Positions 1 through 5,231 of a stretch of DNA of 5,231 bases are shown here, one piece after another; position 1 is the stretch's first letter; every line of letters begins with the position of its first letter. The notes beneath the pieces are model-generated. The model searched no databases and was not told where the DNA came from. It saw nothing but the letters and a program-made list of their open reading frames with translations. The translations under genes were made by a program, and so were the position numbers. This DNA comes from an uncultured Eubacteriales bacterium. Lineage in GTDB: Bacteria; Bacillota; Clostridia; Oscillospirales; CAG-272. Location of the stretch: the NCBI GenBank assembly GCA_900556615.1, contig USPP01000148.1, positions 1 to 5,231 on the forward strand, written 5' to 3'.

Positions 1-71
1 TTTTTATCCACTCTTTCCCTCCTACGCTCCCTTTCCGTTTCCTGTGTGCCTCTTGCAAGCGCTTCCCTCAT
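1..71 (-). CDS. Possible 5' end of a minus-strand gene, cut by the window edge
   Basis: Reading the minus strand, an ATG at 71-69 is preceded by a purine-rich AAGAGGA about eight bases upstream, a usable ribosome binding site. It opens a frame that stays open to position 1 (about 23 codons). The peptide starts MREALARGTQETERERRRER and is very rich in Glu and Arg, so it could be the head of a charged helical protein. I recognise no family. The gene would be divergent from ytvI, with about 140 bp between the two starts holding both promoters; a weak minus-strand pair, TTCATG then TAAAAT (105-110) at 17 bp, lies there. The strand is simply purine-rich, which keeps chance frames open (the opposite plus frame is also open to about 132), so this is a tentative call. 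Confidence 0.3.
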   Translation of the reverse strand, partial: MREALARGTQETERERRRERVDK

Positions 72-119
72 CTGTATTTCCTCTTCCTTTTTATCCCCTT
101 TTTTATTTTACAGTAAGAT

Positions 120-148
120 GAATTTATCATGAAATAAGGGTATATAAT
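120..148 (+). promoter_or_regulatory. Candidate sigma-E-type promoter for ytvI
   Basis: GAATTTA (120-126) and TATATAAT (141-148) are separated by 14 bp. Compared with the Bacillus sigma-E pattern (about GHATATT, 14-15 bp, CATACAAT), this matches roughly five of seven and six of eight positions. Read as a housekeeping promoter, TATAAT at 143-148 is a perfect -10, but the -35 position (GAATTT) does not resemble TTGACA and there is no extended -10 TG. A mother-cell sigma-E reading suits the sporulation gene downstream. Transcription would begin near 155, giving a leader of about 58 nt. This is inferred from pattern only. Confidence 0.35.
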
Positions 149-212
149 ATGGTAGATAATTATTTTTTACTGCATGGATAAACTGTCATCGCCAATGCGA
201 AGGAGGAAAGCT

Positions 213-1316
213 ATGTCATATCTTCCGACGGAGAGATATAAAAAGGTTCTTGTAATCGCTGCCTATGTGATAATTGGTTTAACAGCAGGATTTATAACTT
301 TAAAATACCTGTTGAAACCGTTTTTGCCGTTTGTCGTTGCATGGATAACGGCGATGCTTCTCCGTCCGGCAATAAACAGAATTTGCCGTCGCACGAAACT
401 TCCCCGCAAAATGGTATCTTTTATTTGTGTATTTTTTGTTTTTGTTCTGATATCCGGTCTTCTTATTGCTGTGTGCAGCAGAGTGATATCGGAGATGAGA
501 GGACTTGCTGAGAATCTGATGTCCGACGCTGCCGACGCAGTGGGAGACATTTTTGATTATATTGAGAGCATGTCCGATAAGCTGCCGTTTCTCGACCGAA
601 TCGAAAACCGAGATGCTGCCGAACGGGTGCGCCAGGCAGCAACATCGATGATTGAAAGCGCAGTTGCCTCTTTTTCCGCTAAAATTCCTGCTGCAGTAAT
701 GAGTTTTGCGTCATCGCTTCCGGGGATTATTTTATTTACTATAGTACTCGTAGTGGCTACCTTTTATATGGGAGCCGATGTAAACAGCGTCAATTCCTTT
801 ATCGCAAATCAGCTTCCCGATTCGTCCCGTCATCATCTGTTTGAAGCGAAAAAAAAGCTGACTTCAGCGGGAATAAAGTATGTTAAGGCATATTTGATGA
901 TTCTTTTTATTACCTTTGTTCAGCTTCTTATCGGTTTTCTTTGCCTGAAGATTCCCTATGCTCTCACGCTCGCGGCGGTTATTGCTCTTATTGATATTCT
1001 TCCGGTGTTGGGCGTTGGAACGGTGCTTATACCGTGGGCGGCAGTACTTCTAATTCGGGGAGAGACGTATACGGGAGTGGGGCTCCTTATTGTTTTTGCG
1101 GTAATATGGACAGTCCGTCAGGTTGTGGAGCCGAAAATCGTCGGTCACAGTACCGGTCTATCTCCTTTGGTGACGTTAATTGCTATGTATACCGGTTATA
1201 AATTTATGGGCTTTTCGGGGCTTTTCGTCTTTCCTCTTGTTATGATTTTGTTAAAAAATCTCAGTGATATAGGGGTAATCAGGTTATGGAAGGAAGAAAA
1301 AATTCAGGATAGCTGA
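213..1316 (+). CDS. ytvI: Sporulation integral membrane protein YtvI (AI-2E transporter family)
   Basis: This is a multi-pass membrane protein of 367 residues in the AI-2E/PerM-like family, YtvI branch, which is conserved among endospore formers; its molecular role is not settled. Hydrophobic segments lie at about residues 12-32, 36-52, 68-89, 168-186, 228-247, 250-281, 288-303 and 315-347, with a long amphipathic and charged stretch (about 90-165) between the third and fourth, as usual for the family. The C-terminal half carries the typical YtvI signatures LPVLGVGTVLIPWA (263-276) and RQVVEPKIVG (302-311). The length is normal. I chose the ATG at 213 because AGGAGG (201-206) sits six bases upstream; an in-frame ATG at 174 would translate that ribosome binding site as a spurious RRRKA. 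The gene stands alone, converging on the esterase gene; a sigma-E-like promoter lies upstream. The family call is firm, the role in sporulation is from family knowledge. Confidence 0.9.
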   Translation: MSYLPTERYKKVLVIAAYVIIGLTAGFITLKYLLKPFLPFVVAWITAMLLRPAINRICRRTKLPRKMVSFICVFFVFVLISGLLIAVCSRVISEMRGLAENLMSDAADAVGDIFDYIESMSDKLPFLDRIENRDAAERVRQAATSMIESAVASFSAKIPAAVMSFASSLPGIILFTIVLVVATFYMGADVNSVNSFIANQLPDSSRHHLFEAKKKLTSAGIKYVKAYLMILFITFVQLLIGFLCLKIPYALTLAAVIALIDILPVLGVGTVLIPWAAVLLIRGETYTGVGLLIVFAVIWTVRQVVEPKIVGHSTGLSPLVTLIAMYTGYKFMGFSGLFVFPLVMILLKNLSDIGVIRLWKEEKIQDS

Positions 1317-1392
1317 AGTATAGAAATGCTAAAAACCTGTATCGGCAGTATTTATAAGAGTTTTGCCATATAAATAAGTAAAAAGGATTTGT

Positions 1393-1449
1393 TTAAGGTA
1401 ATACCGCCGAGTGCACAGCTAACGCCTTTATTGTGCGGTATTGCCTTAA
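1393..1449. repeat. 57-bp imperfect palindrome between convergent genes
   Basis: The arms 1393-1407 (TTAAGGTAATACCGC) and 1435-1449 (GCGGTATTGCCTTAA) are complementary at 14 of 15 positions around a 27-nt loop. It lies in the gap between the convergent ytvI and esterase genes, where it could stop transcription from both sides. However, no T-run directly follows either arm, so it is not a standard intrinsic terminator. The same end sequences recur at 2732-2741, 2894-2907 and, degraded, at 3075-3088. That points to a dispersed palindromic repeat or a shrunken mobile element that may double as a terminator. The rest of the gap (1317-1392 and 1450-1471) shows nothing recognisable. Confidence 0.75.
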
Positions 1450-1471
1450 TCTATTGAAATTTTCCGATGCT

Positions 1472-2620
1472 TCAGAAATAATCTTCTCCGAATATTTTTT
1501 CAAGCTCGGAAGCAAGCTTAAATCCGGCAGTTTTGGCCCCTGCTGCGCTCAAATGAATTCCGTCGGTAGTAGCGGGATTCCAACCGTCGGTTTCTATGAG
1601 CTTTATGAATTCGAATTCGGAGGCACAGCTTCGTATATCTTCTGCGTGAGTTTGGCTGAAAGGAATCAGAATCACAATTTTCGTATCTGGATATTTTTCA
1701 TGAAGCCTCCGGAGAACAGCGTTATATCTCGGAACAAAATCAGCGCTGGAAAAATAGATATCGTTGTGACCGTGAGCAAGTATTACGATATCAGGCGCAG
1801 GGATGCTGTCGGTATTTCTTGTTGCCGAGAGTTTATCTATCGTTTCAAGACAGGGGGCAAAGGAACCGGCTCCTACGATTCCCGAGGCGGCGAATCCAAC
1901 GTTTACCGGTATCGCGCCGAGGCTTCGGCAACAATACCACGGATAAGAGTGTGTAGCGCTGTTTCCGTCACTGTCGGCGTCCATGCTGAGTGCGCGTACT
2001 CCCTCTGTTATGCTGTCTCCGAAAAACATGATCGTTTTGGAGACCGGCTTGATTCCGATAATTTTGCCATTGCCGGCGTCTGCTTCTCTGAATGCAAAAC
2101 CGATTTCTCCGCTGAATTTTCTTTCGCTCTCGGTGATACCGTCGGTAATGATACGGATAATATGAGCGCCCTTATCCGGAAGAGGAATGGCGGACTCGGT
2201 GATTAGCTGGCGAACCGGTTCACTTCCATCTATCGAGTAGGCAAAATACGGTGTTTTTTTCTCTGTTATCACGGTAAAGTATATATCGACTGTATTTGTA
2301 CCATAAGCGGCAAAGTACAGTTCGCTTCCGTCGTTTACCGTGATATAGTGAGAAATCCCGTCTATCTCTTTTTCATACCACCTTCCGGTAAAGTTGTATT
2401 TGCTGTCTGAGAACTCGTATTGGATTCCATCGGCACAGTCAAGCATTTTTTCGACCTCCTGTATTTCAATTGCTCTCGTATCCAAAGAAGCAGTCAGCGC
2501 TTCGCCGGCGGAAAAGGACTCTGCGGAATGACTGCTCTTTGTTGTGCCAAGCTGCTTGGAGCAGCTTGTGATTGATGCTGCTGATAAAATCAGTATAATA
2601 ATATTTTTTGCTTTTTTCAT
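1472..2620 (-). CDS. SGNH/GDSL esterase lipoprotein, CE2-like (probable carbohydrate deacetylase)
   Basis: This 382-residue exported hydrolase (counted from the ATG at 2620) starts with a lipoprotein signal peptide: KKAK, a hydrophobic core, then lipobox ITSC with the lipidated Cys at 20, followed by a Ser/Thr-rich tether to about 45. Residues about 60-185 look beta-rich and resemble the N-terminal jelly-roll domain of carbohydrate esterase family 2 (GRWYEK, DIYFTV, YSIDG). The C-terminal SGNH domain shows all blocks: FFGDSITEG with Ser203, the FAASG oxyanion Gly247, GHND with Asn286, and DGIH with Asp353 and His356. The likely role is to remove acetyl groups from plant polysaccharides such as xylan or mannan at the cell surface; the substrate is inferred. 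The start is uncertain: a GTG three codons upstream (2629) is in frame, and the only strong AAAGGAG is 31 nt from the ATG. A mobile element sits just upstream. There is no carbohydrate-enzyme gene beside it. Confidence 0.85.
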   Translation of the reverse strand: MKKAKNIIILILSAASITSCSKQLGTTKSSHSAESFSAGEALTASLDTRAIEIQEVEKMLDCADGIQYEFSDSKYNFTGRWYEKEIDGISHYITVNDGSELYFAAYGTNTVDIYFTVITEKKTPYFAYSIDGSEPVRQLITESAIPLPDKGAHIIRIITDGITESERKFSGEIGFAFREADAGNGKIIGIKPVSKTIMFFGDSITEGVRALSMDADSDGNSATHSYPWYCCRSLGAIPVNVGFAASGIVGAGSFAPCLETIDKLSATRNTDSIPAPDIVILAHGHNDIYFSSADFVPRYNAVLRRLHEKYPDTKIVILIPFSQTHAEDIRSCASEFEFIKLIETDGWNPATTDGIHLSAAGAKTAGFKLASELEKIFGEDYF

Positions 2621-2651
2621 TGTTACCACTATGACTTTTGGGATGAAAAGT

Positions 2652-2658
2652 CTCCTTT
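2652..2658 (-). promoter_or_regulatory. Displaced Shine-Dalgarno-like sequence of the esterase gene
   Basis: On the minus strand this reads AAAGGAG, the best ribosome-binding match in the leader. It is 31 nt from the ATG at 2620 and about 22 nt from the in-frame GTG at 2629, both too far for a normal site, and no ATG or TTG of the same frame lies between. A weak AGTGG just before the ATG could serve instead. Either the site is unused, translation starts unusually, or sequence in this leader has changed. The left target duplication of the mobile element begins only 2 bp further upstream. Confidence 0.4.
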
Positions 2659-2660
2659 CT

Positions 2661-2671
2661 TTGATTCGGAT
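2661..2671 (+). repeat. Target-site duplication, left copy
   Basis: TTGATTCGGAT, 11 bp, is identical to 3033-3043 and directly abuts the left inverted repeat of the element. An exact long direct repeat at precisely both borders is the mark of a transposition event. Confidence 0.88.
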
Positions 2672-3032
2672 TAGCCAATTGTAAAAGTTTAAAATCCGTT
2701 TTTTCGACAGCTTTTCCGATAAAAAGCACCTTTAAGGTAATGCACCGGTTCTTACGGTATAGAGCGCGGTCGTATTTTTCGTCAGATGATACAGATTGAG
2801 AAGGCAAGAGTGACTCCTCTGCCGACAAAATTTGTGAAGTATAACGGAAAACGGACAAGCAGATATACCGTTAAGGCGCAAGAGGTGAGCCTGGCGGTAT
2901 TCCTTAAGACGAGCAAAGCGAGTTCGCGCACCGAAGGGAGCGGCAAAATCCTCGATTTTTGCCGACAGCGATAAGCGCGCGTATCCCCGCCGCGCGATTC
3001 TCGATTATGAAACGCAGCTTTGCAATTGGCTA
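2672..3032. mobile_element. MITE-like non-autonomous insertion element, 361 bp
   Basis: The element begins TAGCCAATTGTAAA and ends, on the opposite strand, TAGCCAATTGCAAA, so the terminal inverted repeats match at 13 of 14 positions (10 outermost perfect). Identical 11-bp direct repeats flank it. It is too short for a transposase, and I see no convincing coding frame: a 62-codon open frame at 2786-2974 has no ribosome binding site and is rich in Lys, Arg and Ser. The interior is structured: ATACCG/CGGTAT with inner AGGC/GCCT (2865-2900), CGGCAAAATC against GATTTTTGCCG (2941-2964), and CGCGCG arms (2976-2996). Right of about 2900 it is more GC-rich than its surroundings. An 11-bp duplication fits the 10-13 bp seen with some IS4-family transposases, so an IS4-like helper is a guess. 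It separates the divergent esterase and citrate synthase genes. Confidence 0.85.
2732..2907. repeat. Inner module of the MITE with TTAAGG-type ends
   Basis: Inside the element, TTAAGGTAAT (2732-2741) and GCGGTATTCCTTAA (2894-2907) form imperfect inverted ends about 176 bp apart. CTTACGGTAT (2751-2760) can also pair with ATACCGTTAAG (2865-2875). The ends match those of the palindrome at 1393-1449. This may be an older palindromic element into which, or around which, the larger element was built, or it may be a structural part of the MITE family. Which of these is right cannot be told from one copy. Confidence 0.5.
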
Positions 3033-3043
3033 TTGATTCGGAT
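3033..3043 (+). repeat. Target-site duplication, right copy
   Basis: TTGATTCGGAT directly follows the right inverted repeat (CAATTGGCTA, 3023-3032) and is identical to 2661-2671. Deleting 2672-3043 gives the inferred empty site, which joins the esterase leader to the citrate synthase leader without a break. Confidence 0.88.
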
Positions 3044-3388
3044 GATTTGGTGTGTGACTGTTTTATTGGATATTGCAGTATTACTTAAAGGTGGCTTTAT
3101 AGATTGATTCTGAAGCTTTGTTTCCTCACACTCTTGCCTGTCACTTGTAGAAATTCGCAAATAAATTATCATTTCAATAATTAAAATCTACCCATGCCTT
3201 AATTGTTTTTATTATAACATTTAAAAAAACTGTTTTATTGTAAAATAATAGCTTGAGATTGTATTCCCGTCCGGAGACTTTCTTATCATGATATGAGACA
3301 GCATTTTTGTTAATTTAGTATTAAAATTTTAGTGAGTTAATACGGAATTCATTTTTTTGCCATAAAATAAAAATATGATTATTGAATG
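3044..3388 (+). other. AT-rich intergenic leader before citrate synthase
   Basis: This gene-free stretch becomes very AT-rich after about 3150. Besides the repeat remnant at 3075-3098 it holds a short ATCATGAT palindrome (3285-3292) and several A/T tracts. A -10-like TATAAC at 3213-3218 and TTGAGA at 3253-3258 are present, but none has a partner at proper spacing, so I name no promoter. No riboswitch or T-box signature (for example a GGTGG..CCGCG antiterminator motif) is seen. The promoter of citrate synthase, and probably the original promoter of the esterase gene, should lie here. Confidence 0.5.
3075..3098. repeat. Degraded inverted copy of an element motif, outside the MITE
   Basis: Read on the minus strand, this segment gives AAAGCCACCTTTAAGTAAT, which matches AAAGCACCTTTAAGGTAAT at 2723-2741 inside the MITE apart from two single-base indels. 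Its inner part, GCAGTATTACTTAA, also resembles the GCGGTATTNCCTTAA ends at 1435-1449 and 2894-2907. It lies 31 bp beyond the right target duplication, so it was there independently of that insertion. It is probably a remnant of an older related repeat. Confidence 0.5.
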
Positions 3389-3405
3389 TGGGGAGGTTAT
3401 ATACA

Positions 3406-4776
3406 ATGGAAAAAAGGAATTATGCGGAAATAACTCCTGAAATCACCAGAATGGCGGGCCTCTGTGAAAAGAGCGACTACATAGAGCCATCCATGTACGC
3501 AAATTACAAGGTTTACAGGGGACTGCGGGATCTGAACGGAAAAGGCGTGCTGACCGGTCTTACCGAAATTTCCGAAATCCATGCAAAGGATTTCGATGAA
3601 CAAGGCAGGGAAATTCCATGCGCCGGAGAATTGTTCTATCGCGGCTATAATGTGAAAGAGCTTGTTAAGGGATTTACTTCCTCAGGAAGATTCGGTTTTG
3701 AAGAAACCGCGTACCTTCTTCTTTTCGGAGAGCTTCCTACGGAGACACAATATAAAGAGTTCTGTGAAACGCTTGCAAGCTATCGCTCGCTTCCGAATTC
3801 ATTCGTTCGTGATCTTATTATGAAAGCGCCGAGTACCAATATGATGAATTCTCTGGCAAGATCGGTGCTGACAATGTATTCCTATGATTTGAATCCCGAC
3901 GACACAAGTATTTCAAATGTGCTGAGACAGTGTCTTCAGCTTATTGCGATGTTTCCGATGATGTCTGTATACGGGTATCTTGCTTACGACTATTATCTTA
4001 AAGGAAATACCAGCTTCTTTATACACGAGCCGGTAGCGGAGCTTTCAACATCTGAAAATCTGCTTCATATGCTGCGAATAGACAGTAAATATACTGAGCT
4101 TGAGGCAAAAATTCTTGATCTTGCGCTGGTTCTCCATGCGGAACATGGCGGAGGGAATAATTCCTCCTTTACAACGCATGTCGTATCCTCGTCCGGTACC
4201 GATACCTATTCGGCGGTTGCGGCAGCGCTTGGCTCTTTGAAGGGTCCTAAACACGGCGGGGCGAATATCAAGGTTTGTGAGATGATGGCGGATTTGAAGG
4301 AAAAGGTTTTAGACTGGACTGACGAAGAGGCTGTCGGAGATTATTTAAAAAAGCTGCTTCATAAGGAGGCATTTGACCGTGCCGGTCTTATCTACGGTAT
4401 AGGGCACGCGGTATATTCGGTATCCGATCCGAGAGCTGAGGTTTTCAGAGGTTTTGTGGAAAAGCTGGCGCATGAAAAACATCTCGACAAGGAATTTGCA
4501 TTGTATTCAACGGTAGAACGCCTGGCTCCTGAGATTATTGCTTCTGAACGAAAAATATATAAGGGCGTAAGTGCGAACGTCGATTTTTACAGTGGATTTG
4601 TTTACAATATGCTCGGACTTCCTGTTGAACTGTTCACTCCCATTTTTGCGGTGGCTCGCATTGCGGGTTGGAGCGCGCATCGGCTTGAGGAGCTTGTCGG
4701 TGGAGGAAAGATCATTCGTCCCGCTTATATGGCGGTACACCCGAGAAGAAGCTATGTACCGATTGACAGAAGATAA
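3406..4776 (+). CDS. gltA: Citrate synthase (Si type; citrate/2-methylcitrate synthase family)
   Basis: This 456-residue cytoplasmic enzyme condenses acetyl-CoA with oxaloacetate to give citrate, the first step toward 2-oxoglutarate and glutamate. All family landmarks are visible: GELFYRGYNVKEL near 75-87, LHAEHG (His244, His247), GPKHGGAN with the catalytic His283, GIGHAVY with His334, DPRA with Arg343, and NVDFYSG with the catalytic Asp393. The long N-terminus before the core and GHAVY in place of the GHRVY of classical enzymes are, as I recall, usual in the clostridial branch. The ATG at 3406 is chosen because GGGGAGG (3390-3396) lies nine bases upstream; a TTG at 3382 is in frame but would put that site inside the gene. 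It stands alone: no aconitase or isocitrate dehydrogenase gene is adjacent, and a terminator follows. 2-Methylcitrate synthase activity cannot be excluded from sequence alone. Confidence 0.95.
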   Translation: MEKRNYAEITPEITRMAGLCEKSDYIEPSMYANYKVYRGLRDLNGKGVLTGLTEISEIHAKDFDEQGREIPCAGELFYRGYNVKELVKGFTSSGRFGFEETAYLLLFGELPTETQYKEFCETLASYRSLPNSFVRDLIMKAPSTNMMNSLARSVLTMYSYDLNPDDTSISNVLRQCLQLIAMFPMMSVYGYLAYDYYLKGNTSFFIHEPVAELSTSENLLHMLRIDSKYTELEAKILDLALVLHAEHGGGNNSSFTTHVVSSSGTDTYSAVAAALGSLKGPKHGGANIKVCEMMADLKEKVLDWTDEEAVGDYLKKLLHKEAFDRAGLIYGIGHAVYSVSDPRAEVFRGFVEKLAHEKHLDKEFALYSTVERLAPEIIASERKIYKGVSANVDFYSGFVYNMLGLPVELFTPIFAVARIAGWSAHRLEELVGGGKIIRPAYMAVHPRRSYVPIDRR

Positions 4777-4867
4777 GAAGATACTTCTTTATATTGATGT
4801 ACCTCTAATGAAACTGAGTCCGAAGCTATAAGCTATTCTGCTGAAGCTGCTGCTTTCATATTTATAA

Positions 4868-4904
4868 AAAAGCAATGTGAGAACCTGTTCTCCTTGCTTT
4901 TCAT
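4868..4904 (+). terminator. Intrinsic terminator of citrate synthase
   Basis: The arms AAAAGCAA (4868-4875) plus GAGAA (4879-4883) pair with TTCTC (4888-4892) plus TTGCTTTT (4894-4901) around a CCTG loop, with a small internal bulge. The hairpin runs straight into TTTT and lies about 90 bp after the stop codon. The A-run before the left arm gives a T-run on the other strand, so it could work in both directions. Confidence 0.75.
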
Positions 4905-4991
4905 AAAAGTAATCCTATTATTTTTTCCTGCTCGGTACAAGCCATCGTATTTTATGCGATTTTTTGTTATGACAGAACTTTTACCAAAATA

Positions 4992-5027
4992 AACCGAGGC
5001 TGTTTGCCATGGCAAACAGCCTCGGTT
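4992..5027. terminator. Perfect 36-bp palindrome, probable bidirectional terminator
   Basis: AACCGAGGCTGTTTGCCA is followed immediately by its exact reverse complement, giving 18-bp arms with no unpaired centre (in RNA the loop opens at CCATGG). On the plus strand ATTGCGCTCTTTT follows; on the minus strand TATTTTGG follows. Neither is a classic T-run, but the stem is very stable. It may end a minus-strand transcript arriving from beyond the window or act as a second stop after citrate synthase. Confidence 0.55.
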
Positions 5028-5150
5028 ATTGCGCTCTTTTCACCTTTCGGACTGATTTATCGTATCACAGCGCTCCTTCATCGAAGCAACGAGAGAAGGT
5101 ATATGTAGTTATTTACAAATGCAGCCGCCCGATAAATAATAATTTAGATT
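5028..5150. other. Non-coding stretch with no recognised feature
   Basis: I see no gene with a start and ribosome binding site on either strand. GCGCTC occurs twice in direct orientation (5031-5036 and 5070-5075). A minus-strand frame is open from the window end to a stop at 5109-5111, but it runs through the hairpin cluster and looks non-coding. Confidence 0.4.
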
Positions 5151-5231
5151 ACTCTTCAAAGAGTGGGAACGTTTTCCGCATTTCTTTCTATAAAGAAAGG
5201 AAACCGGCAGAATCCGCTTCGCGGAATCTGC
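5151..5231. repeat. Cluster of small hairpins at the window end
   Basis: Four short inverted repeats follow one another: ACTCTT/AAGAGT (5151-5164), GGAA/TTCC around CGTT (5166-5177), CTTTCT/AGAAAG with loop ATAA (5184-5199), and GCAGAATCCGC against GCGGAATCTGC with loop TTC and one central A-A mismatch (5207-5231). The last could be the stem of a terminator whose T-run lies beyond the window. Together they suggest a folded intergenic repeat or a structured RNA; I recognise no known class. Confidence 0.45.

Noticed and set aside
174..212. Upstream ATG start for ytvI at 174
   Set aside because: The 13 added residues would be encoded by the ribosome binding site region, and AGGAGG at 201-206 is ideally spaced for the ATG at 213.
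1433..2206. Long plus-strand open frame (257 codons) opposite the esterase gene
   Set aside because: It is fully antisense to a gene with intact SGNH motifs, has no ribosome binding site, and gives a Cys/Ser/Tyr-rich sequence without a recognisable domain.
2466..2858. Minus-strand open frame of 130 codons crossing the mobile element into the esterase gene
   Set aside because: It runs through the element border, the leader and the lipoprotein signal in another frame, so it is a chance frame.
2786..2974. 62-codon plus-strand frame inside the element
   Set aside because: There is no ribosome binding site and it lies across stem-forming repeats; most likely a by-product of the element's sequence. 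Only conservation of the protein across element copies would revive it.
3382..3405. TTG start for citrate synthase at 3382
   Set aside because: GGGGAGG at 3390-3396 lies inside that extension and serves the ATG at 3406.
4833..5015. Minus-strand 60-codon frame downstream of citrate synthase
   Set aside because: It begins inside the perfect palindrome and runs through the terminator hairpin; no ribosome binding site.
4902..5150. T-box or other riboswitch between the two terminator-like hairpins
   Set aside because: No T-box antiterminator motif, specifier-stem signature or known aptamer core could be found on either strand.
5109..5231. Minus-strand frame open to the window end, possible 3' end of a gene
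   Set aside because: It crosses several hairpins and shows no protein-like pattern; it is better explained as non-coding repeat sequence.
1..5231. CRISPR array, toxin-antitoxin pair, defence island or biosynthetic cluster
   Set aside because: There are no regularly spaced repeats and no gene beyond the membrane protein, esterase and citrate synthase that could form such a system.

Overview
The window reads like chromosomal DNA of an anaerobic, endospore-forming Firmicute (class Clostridia; an Oscillospiraceae/Ruminococcaceae-type gut bacterium is my best guess). The reasons are a YtvI-type sporulation membrane protein, strong AGGAGG-type ribosome binding sites, moderate-to-low GC, a Firmicutes-style citrate synthase with a GHAVY motif, and a lipoprotein esterase typical of Gram-positive polysaccharide users. 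No rRNA, tRNA, CRISPR array or phage gene is visible, and no database search was possible.

Layout. Positions 1-71 may hold the first codons of a minus-strand gene cut by the window edge. A plus-strand ytvI gene (213-1316) follows, with a sigma-E-like promoter candidate at 120-148. It converges on a minus-strand gene for a lipid-anchored SGNH/CE2-like esterase (2620 down to 1472). The 155-bp gap between them holds a 57-bp imperfect palindrome (1393-1449). Upstream of the esterase gene lies a non-autonomous mobile element of 361 bp (2672-3032), with matched terminal inverted repeats and an exact 11-bp direct duplication of its target (2661-2671 and 3033-3043). An AT-rich leader of about 360 bp then leads into a plus-strand citrate synthase gene (3406-4776). 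That gene ends at a good intrinsic terminator (4868-4904). The last 450 bp are non-coding: a perfect 36-bp palindrome (4992-5027) and a cluster of small hairpins running to the window end.

How the parts relate. The three complete genes look like separate single-gene units rather than one pathway: a spore-formation membrane protein, an extracellular deacetylase or esterase, and an entry enzyme of the (probably partial) TCA cycle that supplies 2-oxoglutarate. The most notable structure is not a protein system but the mobile-element story. The MITE-like element landed 2 bp upstream of the esterase gene's best ribosome-binding-like sequence, and its interior carries an inner module whose ends (TTAAGGTAAT / ATTNCCTTAA) also occur in the palindrome at 1393-1449 and in a degraded copy at 3075-3098 just outside the element. 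I see no evidence for a new multi-gene system.
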